Shown: piece after piece, positions 4,452 through 11,748 of the stretch
Position numbering within the stretch: position 1 is the first letter of the stretch
Layout: the number at the start of each line of letters is the position of its first letter
Source of the DNA: Planctomycetaceae bacterium
Lineage (GTDB): Bacteria > Planctomycetota > Planctomycetia > Pirellulales > Thermoguttaceae
Assembly: GCA_031259095.1 (NCBI GenBank)
Contig: JAIRLW010000355.1
Location: 1-11,751 of the forward strand
Direction: 5' to 3'
Length of the DNA stretch: 11,751 nt
Program-made: the position numbers and the translations under genes
The notes under the pieces: generated by a model
Seen by the model: only the letters and a program-made list of their open reading frames with translations
What the model was told of the DNA's origin: nothing
Databases searched by the model: none

Positions 4452-6098
4452 ATGGATTATCGGGAACGCATTGATTTTCATTTTAAAAGAAAAAGAACAA
4501 GTAGTACCATGATTCGTGTCAATTCCTTGTACACATTCTCAATAGCTGATTTGGAAGAAGCAGAAATTTTTCCGGGTTATCATCTTTTTGAGGAAAATAA
4601 CGGTTTTACGGCAAAATCACGACACATGCCGTGGTCGATGCCGCTTCAGCCCTTGTCCGAAACCGAATTACTTGATGATGAGGAATGGAAAAAACAAGCC
4701 GACGCCGAATTACTTTCCGATCCAATCCATATTTATCTCATGCAAATGGGGAAACTGCCCCTTCTGACTCTTCAGGAAGAACAAGAAGCAACCACAAAAA
4801 TTGAACACTCCCGAAAAGCGTTTTATCAATGCGTTCTCGCTAACGATTATCTGCTCATTCAAATAATAAAAATTCTGCAAAAAGCTCAAGCCGGACATTT
4901 ACGAATCGATCTGACTGCCGATATTTCCGTTTCCGACCGACAGCAACGACAACATATCAAGCGTTTACTAACCGTTCACATCGAAACGCTCAAAAAAATC
5001 TACACGGAAAACCGTAAAGATTTTCGTATTATCGTTTCACGTACTGCCTCCCGCGCAGAAAAGAAAATAGTTTATCATCGTATTCGGTTACGTCGTCGTC
5101 GGGCGTTTCGCCTTATTCAGGAACTCCGTTTTCGGATCACTCTGGTGATGCCGTATTTTGAACGACTCAAAAAAATTCTGTTCACCATGAATTCGTTGCA
5201 AGCAAAAATCCGTAAACTCAAAAAACATTTCATTCCGGTTCATTCCAATTCCCTTTTCAGTAAGAAGAAAAAACTTCAACGATTAATCCGCCGTGTTCTT
5301 AAAACGCCAAAATCACTCAATCATTATATTTGTTGTTCCAAAAAACTTTACGAGGAATATGCCGACGTCAAACGATCTTTTTCCGCAGGAAATCTCCGGT
5401 TGGTTGTTTCCATTGCCAAAAAATTTCGTTATCGCGGTTTGACTTTCCTCGACCTGATTCAAGAAGGCAATACCGGTTTGTTGAAAGCGGTCGATAAATT
5501 CAAAAAACATCGCGGTTGTAAATTCTCTACCTATGCGACATGGTGGATTCGTCAGGCAATTGTACGCGCTATCGCCAATCACGCCCGCATGATCCGTGTT
5601 CCCATCCACATGCAGGAAATTCTTACCCGTGTTCGTCGTGTTTATCAGGATATTCAGGACAAAACCGGAACCTCGCCAACCATTGAAGAGATGGCGTCTC
5701 AATGTAAACTGTCCAGTAAAGAAATCTCACACATCATGCACATCGGTCTTCGACCGCTTTCACTTGACCAAACGGTTGGAACGATGGCTGAAAACTCTTT
5801 TGGTGAATTACTGGAAGATTCAAAACAGTTACGTCCCGACGACGAATTAACTCGTGCGTCATTACGCGACCAGATCGACGATGCACTCCAAGCCCTGACG
5901 GCTCGGGAACGGGAAATCATTAAACTCCGGTTCGGTTTGGGGGACGGCTCTGTTTATACGCTAGACGAAGTCAGCAAAATCTTTTCGGTAACTCGTGAAC
6001 GTGTTCGACAAATTGAAGCGAGAGCAGTCCGAAAACTTCAGCATCCGGTTCGCTCCCGAAAACTCTCGTGTTTTTTAGACATCGAAAATTTAAGATAA
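4452..6098 (+). CDS. rpoD: Primary RNA polymerase sigma factor, planctomycete RpoD type
   Basis: Sigma-70 directs RNA polymerase to promoter -10 and -35 elements. Counting from the ATG at 4452 (548 residues), region 1.2 is DPIHIYLMQMGKLPLL (90-105). Region 2 is about 311-387 and includes NLRLVVSIAKKF, LDLIQEGNTGLLKAVDKF and the -10-binding FSTYATWWIRQAI. Region 3 is about 388-443. Region 4 is about 478-534, with REREIIKLRFGLGDG and the -35-reading helix VTRERVRQIEARAVRKL. Between regions 1.2 and 2 lies a ~190-residue spacer with a very basic stretch (about 199-284, RIRLRRRRAFRL), as I remember from planctomycete housekeeping sigma factors. There is no long acidic region 1.1 of the proteobacterial kind. 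The start is uncertain: TTG 4434, ATG 4452 and ATG 4509 are in frame and none has a Shine-Dalgarno sequence. The gene converges with secDF, 32 bp apart, with no clear terminator between them. Confidence 0.93.
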   Translation: MDYRERIDFHFKRKRTSSTMIRVNSLYTFSIADLEEAEIFPGYHLFEENNGFTAKSRHMPWSMPLQPLSETELLDDEEWKKQADAELLSDPIHIYLMQMGKLPLLTLQEEQEATTKIEHSRKAFYQCVLANDYLLIQIIKILQKAQAGHLRIDLTADISVSDRQQRQHIKRLLTVHIETLKKIYTENRKDFRIIVSRTASRAEKKIVYHRIRLRRRRAFRLIQELRFRITLVMPYFERLKKILFTMNSLQAKIRKLKKHFIPVHSNSLFSKKKKLQRLIRRVLKTPKSLNHYICCSKKLYEEYADVKRSFSAGNLRLVVSIAKKFRYRGLTFLDLIQEGNTGLLKAVDKFKKHRGCKFSTYATWWIRQAIVRAIANHARMIRVPIHMQEILTRVRRVYQDIQDKTGTSPTIEEMASQCKLSSKEISHIMHIGLRPLSLDQTVGTMAENSFGELLEDSKQLRPDDELTRASLRDQIDDALQALTAREREIIKLRFGLGDGSVYTLDEVSKIFSVTRERVRQIEARAVRKLQHPVRSRKLSCFLDIENLR

Positions 6099-6130
6099 AA
6101 CAACAAAATTTAATCACAGAATCACTTGAA

Positions 6131-9100
6131 TTACCATCGTTCTTTTTTGATGTTGCCTATTGGCTCTTTGTTTGGACGGTCACGGCAGACCATCCAGAAA
6201 AGTAACGGCGAACAAAGTCCGATGGTACTGTACGTTCCAAACAGAACTCCAAGCGAAATAGTAAACGCAAACGTGTGAATTCCCTGACCGCCCCAGAAAT
6301 ACAAGATTATCGAAACGATAAACGTCGTCAACGAAGTCAAAACGGTTCGGGATAAGGTTTGGTTAATCGCATTGTTAATCATTTTACCGGTTAAGATTGG
6401 ACTTTTACCGATATTTTCACGAATCCGGTCGAAAAGAATAATCGTGTCGTTAATCGAATAACCGATAATCGTTAGGAACGCTGCAACCACCGGTAATCCG
6501 ATTTTAAATTCTTCAATCTGTAAAAAGGAAAGCGGATTCGCCAACCAAGCGCTCAGTGCAATTAATCCCAAAACAATTAAAACGTCGTGGAGTAATCCAA
6601 TCGCCGCAACAATACCGAAAACCAACCGATGAAACCGGTAACCAATATAAATGACAATAGATATAAGACTGGTAATAATCGCCGCTAAACCAGCCACTCG
6701 TGTGTCATAAGCAACCGATCCGCCAATTGTTGTTGAAGTTGGAAAATACGGCGTTCCGTCCGTCTCCAACTTCAAAGAACTCAAAATCTTTTCCAAAATA
6801 TCTTTTGACACTTGCGCTTTGAGTGTCCAATCAGGATAAGATTGCTGACCGCCCGCCAGGAAGTTTTCACGCGAAATAGAAAAGGAAAAATCGTTTTCCA
6901 ACTCTTTAGTGTCAACCGCTTTTTGAATCGCCGCATGAAACATTGAATGCAATGCGTCATGGTTGATTGTTGGAAATAGATTTAACTGAACAACCGTTTC
7001 ATCATGTTCGCCAACCTTAACCGTTTCGCCAATTGTGTAATCCAATTTACAATATTCCAACGCATCGCCAAAAGTTTCTTTCAAAATATTTCGGACTGTT
7101 ACTAAATATTGTTCCGGTTTTACTTCTCTTCCGTCCGCAAGTTGCGGAATTGAAGTTGTGATAATAAAATGCGTGTTTTCACGCGATTTGGCATTCGGTT
7201 CGTTGTCAAGATTCAGTTGAACATTTTGAACCGCAAGATCATTCAAACGATTTTCTTCTTCCGTAATTGTATTATCTTTTTCGTTTAATTTTGTGCGGAT
7301 TTGTTCGATGTTCTGTGATTCCTTATAAACGACTTCAACAGAAACACCGCCGATAAAATCAATGTCGAGAATACCCCAACCGCGCGCCGCCACCGCAGTA
7401 AGTCCGATAATAACAAGAGCAGCCGAAAACACAACACAAACAAACCGCGCTCCAAGAAAATTGATATTAGGACGGTGAAACAGTTGCAGCATGTGAAACG
7501 TTTTGATCCAACGCTGCGCTTCAAAAACGTCCATGATTACCCGTGCACAATAAATCGCGGTAAACATGTTCAATGCAATACCAAGAAACAATGTTACCGC
7601 AAAACCTTTGACTTGTTCCGTTCCCACAACATAGAGAATAACCGCAATAGCAAGAGTGGTAATATTTGAGTCGAAAATTGCGGAAAACGCTTTAGCATAA
7701 CCGTTTCGGATTGCCATACGCAGCGAGGAACCGGCATTCAGTTCTTCGCGGATACGTTCATAAATCAAAATGTTTGCGTCCACTGCCATCCCGATGGTTA
7801 AAACAAGTCCGGCAAGACCGGGTAACGTAAATGCCGCATGAAGCGCCAGCATGATCGCTATCAGTAACGCCGTATTCGTAACAACACAGAAACACGCAAT
7901 AAGACCCGCCAGATGATAATAAATAACCATGAAAATCATAATGGCAACCGCTGAAAAAATCAGTGCAACTTTGCCTTTTTGAATGGTGTCCGCTCCGAGT
8001 GTTGCGCCAATGAGAAGACGGCTCACCGGTTCTTCACTCAAATCGGCAGGCAAGGCTCCAGCGGTAAGAACATCAATCAGGTCTTCAATATCCTTACTTA
8101 ATTTAATTCGTTCCTCATCGGTTTCGCGTTTGCGGAAAGTGATAATTCCATGATCTGAAATAACGGCTTCAATATAAGGAGCGGAATACAGTTGATCGTT
8201 CAAGAGGATACCGAGTTGCCGTCTGAGCCGTGATTGTGTGGGATCGGGACGGTTTGTACTGGTCAGACGTTTGAACTTGCTCGCTCCAACCGCATTGAAA
8301 CTAAACGAAACTCCCGGCTCATTCTTTTCGCCCATCCCTTTACCGATATGAGTCAACGATTCGCCCGTAATATCAACACCATCATTGAAAAGTACCAACA
8401 CTTCCCATTGTTCTTGGCGTTGACGGAGAACAATGTCTTGATTGTAGATAAAATCATCTTTTTCGGATTCGACAAGCGGAACCCATCGCGCTAACAATTT
8501 TCCGGCTGCATCACGAACATCCCGACCCGGTTCTTTTTCACTGCGTGCAATAATATCCTTATCTTTGTCATAAAGTTTGGAGGCAAGAATTCTAAATGTT
8601 AACGAACCGGATTCGCTGATCACACGCTCAATTCGTGCAACTTCCGCATCTTCCGCATGAGGAATCACCACTTGAATTTGACGTGTTCCTAATTTCGTAA
8701 TGGATATTTCACGGACTCCTCCGGGATTGATTCGTCTGGTGATTGCCCGCGCCAGTTTATCCATATTAAGTTCGTCGGTATCAGCGGAGCCGTCCAATTT
8801 TTGAATCGGAATCGCATCGTAAACTAAAACCACTCCGCCCTGCAAATCAATACCAAGCGTCAATCGATGCCAACCAAGTATTACCGCAATAATACTGCCA
8901 AAGAATGCCAGCAAGACAATAAAAATTTTAATATTGTGTTCCGGTAACCGCCAGATTTTCGACAAATAATGTCCGGCAAAGAAACAACTAAACACAAGCA
9001 GCAAAAATACTAACCACAAAAATGCAGATGTTTGCCAAAACGGTACGGGCGGTTCATTTGATTGAGATTGAGTCTCTTCCGCATGTTCCGCCGCCTCATC

Positions 9101-9589
9101 ATGAGCATGATCGTGATTGTGAGCATGACCGTGATCATGATCAAATGTGGACGGTGTATTCGGATCACTTTCAGCAGGATTAACAATAGGAAATGTAATC
9201 GGTGTTGCACCGGATTCAGTCGGCGTTGTTTCCGGCGATTTTGACTCTGCCTTTGACTCTGCCGATGGTAACGCAGTAGGAACCGTTGACGATGTTTCCG
9301 GCGCAGAATTAGAATTATTTACCGGACTGATTGCAGGAGTCGCAGGTTCTGTCGTCGGTGTTGATTCCGAATTTGCCGAAGTTGATTCTGTGGTTGTCGG
9401 CGTGGATTCTGTGGTTGCCGATGTTTTTTCCGAATCTGTCGGCGTTGTTTCTGTAATCACCGGAACCGGCGTTGCGGGAGCATCCGCTTCCTGCGCTGTG
9501 TTTTTTGACACGCTCAGCGTGTAGAACAAACCCAAAACAAGGGCAATCACAACAAAATTGAGAATTCTTGGAAAAGAAATCCGAGTCAT
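6131..9589 (-). CDS. secDF: Fused protein export subunit SecD-SecF
   Basis: SecDF uses the proton gradient to help SecYEG move proteins across the inner membrane. The 1152-residue product joins both halves. An N-terminal signal-like segment (11-29) is followed by a Ser/Thr/Pro/Glu-rich arm (about 33-149), a His-rich stretch (151-169) and two membrane segments (about 187-208 and 220-239). The SecD signature LGIDLQGGVVLVYDA is at 245-259, then comes the periplasmic P1 region, then five membrane segments from about 540 to 688 with GMAVDANILIYERIREE (600-616). SecF starts near 711, with LDIDFIGGVSVEV (741-753) and GYSINDTIILFDRIREN (1043-1059). Both Asp-containing RND motifs for proton movement are present. 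Fusions are known in several phyla, and a long N-terminal arm is, as I recall, usual in planctomycetes. There is no Shine-Dalgarno sequence. A TATAAT lies on this strand at 9657-9662, ~70 bp upstream, but without a good -35. Confidence 0.95.
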   Translation of the reverse strand: MTRISFPRILNFVVIALVLGLFYTLSVSKNTAQEADAPATPVPVITETTPTDSEKTSATTESTPTTTESTSANSESTPTTEPATPAISPVNNSNSAPETSSTVPTALPSAESKAESKSPETTPTESGATPITFPIVNPAESDPNTPSTFDHDHGHAHNHDHAHDEAAEHAEETQSQSNEPPVPFWQTSAFLWLVFLLLVFSCFFAGHYLSKIWRLPEHNIKIFIVLLAFFGSIIAVILGWHRLTLGIDLQGGVVLVYDAIPIQKLDGSADTDELNMDKLARAITRRINPGGVREISITKLGTRQIQVVIPHAEDAEVARIERVISESGSLTFRILASKLYDKDKDIIARSEKEPGRDVRDAAGKLLARWVPLVESEKDDFIYNQDIVLRQRQEQWEVLVLFNDGVDITGESLTHIGKGMGEKNEPGVSFSFNAVGASKFKRLTSTNRPDPTQSRLRRQLGILLNDQLYSAPYIEAVISDHGIITFRKRETDEERIKLSKDIEDLIDVLTAGALPADLSEEPVSRLLIGATLGADTIQKGKVALIFSAVAIMIFMVIYYHLAGLIACFCVVTNTALLIAIMLALHAAFTLPGLAGLVLTIGMAVDANILIYERIREELNAGSSLRMAIRNGYAKAFSAIFDSNITTLAIAVILYVVGTEQVKGFAVTLFLGIALNMFTAIYCARVIMDVFEAQRWIKTFHMLQLFHRPNINFLGARFVCVVFSAALVIIGLTAVAARGWGILDIDFIGGVSVEVVYKESQNIEQIRTKLNEKDNTITEEENRLNDLAVQNVQLNLDNEPNAKSRENTHFIITTSIPQLADGREVKPEQYLVTVRNILKETFGDALEYCKLDYTIGETVKVGEHDETVVQLNLFPTINHDALHSMFHAAIQKAVDTKELENDFSFSISRENFLAGGQQSYPDWTLKAQVSKDILEKILSSLKLETDGTPYFPTSTTIGGSVAYDTRVAGLAAIITSLISIVIYIGYRFHRLVFGIVAAIGLLHDVLIVLGLIALSAWLANPLSFLQIEEFKIGLPVVAAFLTIIGYSINDTIILFDRIRENIGKSPILTGKMINNAINQTLSRTVLTSLTTFIVSIILYFWGGQGIHTFAFTISLGVLFGTYSTIGLCSPLLFWMVCRDRPNKEPIGNIKKERW

Positions 9590-9755
9590 TTTAAATTGAA
9601 AATTAAATTAAAAGGAATTGTTAAATTGAAAGGGATTAAATGTTAAAAAATAGAAAATTATATTTCTTTTCGATTTCAGCCGACATTCGCCGATTTTAAT
9701 CGATTTTGGTTTAGCACGGGACAAGTTAAGTTCTTGTCATTAAAGTTTTATTTTG
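9590..9755. other. yajC-secDF intercistronic gap with a small palindrome
   Basis: The 166-bp gap is very AT-rich on the secDF side, with several near-repeats of AAATTGAAA. A perfect 6-bp stem, GACAAG (9720-9725) with CTTGTC (9733-9738), lies 18 bp after the yajC stop. It is not followed by U-rich sequence in the operon direction, so read-through from yajC into secDF is likely and the hairpin may only shape mRNA processing. Confidence 0.5.
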
Positions 9756-10136
9756 TTATTTTGAATCGGTTTTATCGCCGTCTTTTGGAAAAACCGTTGT
9801 AATTGCCGAAAGGTGAAACCTAATTTTTGTTCCGTTGGAATCATCGACTTTCAGAACAATCTCGTTTTTTTCCTTGTCAACCGAATGAACTGCGGCAATC
9901 ATTCCGCCTACAGTTAAAACACGGTCATTTTTCTCAAGGGAATTCCACATTTTACGTTGGCGTTCTTCTTGCCTCTGCTGTGGACGCAACATGAAAAACC
10001 AATAGAAAATGATAAAAAACGGGAGAAAAAACAGAATCATTCCAAACCCGCTGCCTCCGGGCGGCGGCGCCGGAGGAGCAACCGGAGCATTCTGAGCAAA
10101 AAGCGGAGTAAAAAACGTAATGCAATCAAACAACAT
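9756..10136 (-). CDS. yajC: Sec translocon accessory protein YajC
   Basis: YajC is a small inner-membrane partner of SecDF in the holotranslocon. The 126-residue product has a hydrophobic start (MLFDCITFFTPLFAQ), a Pro/Gly-rich linker (17-30), one strong membrane segment (about 32-49, MILFFLPFFIIFYWFFML), the typical RPQQRQEERQRKM (51-63) just after it, and a cytosolic domain with the family hallmark DRVLTVGGMIAAV (71-83). The length fits the family (about 85-130 residues). It lies directly upstream of secDF in the same direction, the common yajC-secD-secF order, so co-transcription is likely. The start ATG (10134-10136) has no Shine-Dalgarno sequence. The two Phe-rich segments suggest a cleaved signal or a hairpin in the membrane; I cannot say which. 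Confidence 0.93.
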   Translation of the reverse strand: MLFDCITFFTPLFAQNAPVAPPAPPPGGSGFGMILFFLPFFIIFYWFFMLRPQQRQEERQRKMWNSLEKNDRVLTVGGMIAAVHSVDKEKNEIVLKVDDSNGTKIRFHLSAITTVFPKDGDKTDSK

Positions 10137-10308
10137 TGTAATTTTTATAGTTTAAAACGATTGGGGAAAATTAATTGAGAACATTAAATGGAAACTGTTG
10201 ATGTAAAACAAGGCGATTATTACTCGTCAAAACAATTTAGGTTAATATCTTAGACGCAATTCGATAAAATGACAAGCCCATACACCGATATTTTCTTAAA
10301 AGATTATT

Positions 10309-10417
10309 TTTGTCCTTTATTGTCCTACGAGTTTCTATTGAGTCTCTATTATCCCTATTGTCCCTAAAGTCCCTTTTTATAGGGACTTTAGGGACAATAG
10401 GGATAATAGAGACAAAT
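10309..10417. repeat. Inverted nonamer arrays with a 33-bp perfect palindrome
   Basis: The left arm 10342-10374 is the exact reverse complement of the right arm 10381-10413, with only six bases (TTTTAT) between them, so a 33-bp perfect hairpin can form. Each arm is made of 9-bp units of the GGGACNNTA type: right-arm units start at 10382, 10391, 10400 and 10409. The left arm continues outward with further degenerate units to about 10309, so it is longer than the right. The last right unit, GAGACAAAT, leads into the conserved flank, as in copy 1 (434-528). Confidence 0.85.
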
Positions 10418-10478
10418 GATGTTGATTTTTCATAAAACGTGGCGGTTAAAAAACGAATTTTTAGAGATTCCCAAAATA
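10418..10478 (+). repeat. Conserved ~50-bp flank, copy 2
   Basis: Starting with GATGTTGATTTTTCATAAAAC and ending at TTTTTAGAGATTCCC, this segment aligns with 478-527. After the CATAAAAC block there are four differences in the next 27 aligned bases. The main differences are a 6-bp addition (GTTGAT) at the start and AGATT for AAGTT near the end. Confidence 0.7.
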
Positions 10479-10551
10479 AACTAAGAAAATCTAAAATTCG
10501 GCAAGACCTCTACCTTGAAAAAGTAAAAAAAGGCGATAAACTATTTCGGTT

Positions 10552-10620
10552 CATTCAGAAAAAGTTAGGGAAGTTCGTGTAACACCAATTTCCCTTCTGA
10601 ATGTTTTGTTTTCTATTTTT
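10552..10620 (+). promoter_or_regulatory. rpsR leader hairpin with U-rich tail, possible attenuator
   Basis: CATTCAGAA (10552-10560) pairs perfectly with TTCTGAATG (10595-10603). Inside it GGGAA (10568-10572) can pair with TTCCC (10590-10594), leaving a one-sided bulge of about seven bases. The stem is followed by TTTTGTTTTCTATTTTT (10604-10620). This is the form of an intrinsic terminator, but it lies only ~37 bp before the rpsR ribosome binding site and start. It is either the end of a short upstream transcript or a leader that attenuates rpsR. I do not see the known S6:S18-binding leader motif. Confidence 0.5.
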
Positions 10621-10656
10621 GCCAAAATAACACAGAATAAAACGAAGGAAAACACA

Positions 10657-10932
10657 ATGCCACGATTCAAAAAATCAAAATTCAAACAACGTAAACGGGC
10701 AAAAGCAAAGGTTCGCGGTAAAAAGAAAGACCCGTTGATGGTCAACGGTCAACGTCCGCATCCAATGTTTGTTGATTACAAGGATATTGAACTTCTGAAA
10801 AAACTGACCAGTCGGCAAGGAAAAATTATCAGTCGTCGAAAGACCGGTTGTTCCGCTGTTAGCCAGCACGCAGTCGCTGCCGCGATTAAACGGGCAAGAT
10901 TTATGGCGTTGCTCCCATACGTTGCCGATTAA
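10657..10932 (+). CDS. rpsR: Small ribosomal subunit protein bS18
   Basis: bS18 binds 16S rRNA in the platform of the 30S subunit together with bS6. The 91-residue product has a basic N-terminal extension (residues 3-26, [20 protein letters not shown]), the core [19 protein letters not shown], then [23 protein letters not shown] and the conserved end FMALLPYV. Family members are usually 75-90 residues. The ATG at 10657 is preceded by GAAGGA (10644-10649) at a 7-base spacing; an upstream start at 10606 would run through this site and the leader T-run. The gene is alone: rpsF, ssb and rplI, its usual neighbours, are not within 800 bp downstream, and yajC is upstream in the opposite direction. 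Confidence 0.95.
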   Translation: MPRFKKSKFKQRKRAKAKVRGKKKDPLMVNGQRPHPMFVDYKDIELLKKLTSRQGKIISRRKTGCSAVSQHAVAAAIKRARFMALLPYVAD

Positions 10933-10985
10933 GTTTACGTTGCCGATTATCTCGGTTAAACCAATTAATTAAATTAATTTATTAG

Positions 10986-11144
10986 TTAATTAAGGGAACT
11001 TCTAAAAACCTCCGGCAAAAAATTATTTATAACAGGATTGCGGTCGTCCCGACCACAAAGATAGGCGTTTTTTGCTAATAAACTGGTGCAGGCGGGACGC
11101 CCGCGATCCTGATAAAATAGGTTTTTAGAAGTTGCCTTAATTAA
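10986..11144. mobile_element. 159-bp MITE-like element with 26-bp terminal inverted repeats
   Basis: The left end 10986-11011 (TTAATTAAGGGAACTTCTAA and on to AAACCT) is the reverse complement of 11119-11144 with one mismatch in 26. Inside, 11033-11051 (CAGGATTGCGGTCGTCCCG) pairs with 11093-11111 at 17 of 19 positions, so the whole element can fold as a long two-part hairpin. The outermost TTAATTAA is itself palindromic, so part of it may be a target-site duplication instead of element. It has no coding capacity, so any movement would need a transposase from elsewhere. It begins 53 bp after rpsR and could also serve as its terminator. Confidence 0.65.
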
Positions 11145-11165
11145 AAAGTTAAAAACAGTTTTTGT

Positions 11166-11263
11166 GGGAGAGTCAAAAGGTGAAAGAGTAAAACAGTGTT
11201 TTGTTCGATGCTTATTTGCGCTTTCGCCTTTTTTACGCTTTAATATTAGACCTTTTCTCTCCC
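11166..11263. repeat. 98-bp element bounded by a 14-bp inverted repeat
   Basis: GGGAGAGTCAAAAGGT (11166-11181) matches the reverse complement of ACCTTTTCTCTCCC (11250-11263) except for two extra bases (TC) on the left. The interior contains a small palindrome (AAAAC-AGT-GTTTT) and a run of GCGCTTTCGCC. No second copy is in the window. Confidence 0.5.
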
Positions 11264-11304
11264 TTAACATTACCAAACATGCCCCATTTAGGTACTCACA
11301 AAAA

Positions 11305-11393
11305 TAGCAGCGATTCCGTCCCGTCCCGCTAAGGACGATAGTAGAAACCACGCGATAAAATCAACACTCTACTCTACGGGACGAGGTGTTTTT
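11305..11393 (+). repeat. Double-hairpin CGTCCC/GGGACG repeat, copy 2
   Basis: The same blocks as at 3688-3780 appear in the same order: TAGCA, TTCCGTCCCG, TAAGGACGA, TAGTAGAAA, CTACGGGACGA, TGTTTTT. The stems are less perfect here, and CGTCCCGTCCCG carries an extra half-unit in the first hairpin, as expected for a decayed or diverged copy. Confidence 0.65.
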
Positions 11394-11481
11394 CATTAAC
11401 CTTATTTTCTAACGCCGATAAGTTGTTTGAATTTTTTTCGGACTCAAGTCCAATAAGATGTTGATACGATCAGACTGCATT

Positions 11482-11545
11482 TTTATTGTTTTATACTCAT
11501 TACACTTTAAAATTCGGTTTTTATTTTTTTAATTTAAAAATATTA
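11482..11545 (+). repeat. AT-rich dispersed repeat, copy 2
   Basis: This contains the second exact TTACACTTTAAAATTCGG (11500-11517), followed as in copy 1 by a T-rich run and AAAAATAT. The flanks beyond are not shared. Confidence 0.7.
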
Positions 11546-11617
11546 CGAACAAATGTTTCTGTAGTTTCAAGAAGGCGATCAGTTTTCGAGCCGAAATATT
11601 GTAATCTTATTGCTGCC

Positions 11618-11695
11618 GCCCTTACAGGGCTTATAGGGCTTATATTTGTTACGTAGGGCGTTGCCCTGCGCTAATGCCGGTTGCCCCGTTGGGGC
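11618..11695 (+). repeat. Cluster of three GC-rich hairpins
   Basis: GCCC-TTACA-GGGC (11618-11630), CGTAGGGC-GTT-GCCCTGCG (11652-11670, one G-T pair) and GCCCC-GTT-GGGGC (11683-11695) follow each other at similar spacing in an otherwise AT-rich stretch. From memory, sequences of this style (GGGC-GTT-GCCC, CCCC-GTT-GGGG) are frequent intergenic repeats in planctomycete and Bacteroidetes genomes. No second copy is in the window. Confidence 0.65.
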
Positions 11696-11743
11696 GATTT
11701 TAGTGAATATATTTTTAAAACGAAAACCGAAATTTCAAGTGTG

Positions 11744-11748
11744 AGGAG
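11744..11748 (+). promoter_or_regulatory. Shine-Dalgarno-like AGGAG at the window edge
   Basis: GTGAGGAGTAT ends the window. The AGGAG is in the form and place of a ribosome binding site for a plus-strand gene starting within about ten bases outside the window. Without the following sequence this cannot be confirmed. Confidence 0.35.

Larger units (their letters stand above)
10137..10551. other. Spacer between yajC and rpsR
   Basis: yajC and rpsR diverge from this region. It holds a nonamer array folded as a perfect inverted repeat (10309-10417) and the conserved flank (10418-10478). On the yajC side no promoter better than TTGACG with a poor TTTACA at 17-base spacing was seen. No gene is called. 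Confidence 0.55.

Noticed and set aside
9147-9524. Plus-strand open frame of 125 codons rich in Gly, Val, Asp and Ser inside secDF.
   Set aside because: It is the antisense of the Ser/Thr/Pro/Glu-rich repeat; low-complexity repeats often keep the opposite strand open. secDF is clearly the coding strand.
9720-9738. Palindrome GACAAG/CTTGTC as a terminator of yajC.
   Set aside because: The stem is only 6 bp and is not followed by a U-run in the yajC direction; yajC and secDF are more likely co-transcribed.
10986-11351. Minus-strand open frame of 121 codons after rpsR.
   Set aside because: It runs through three palindromic elements, has no ribosome binding site and no family look.
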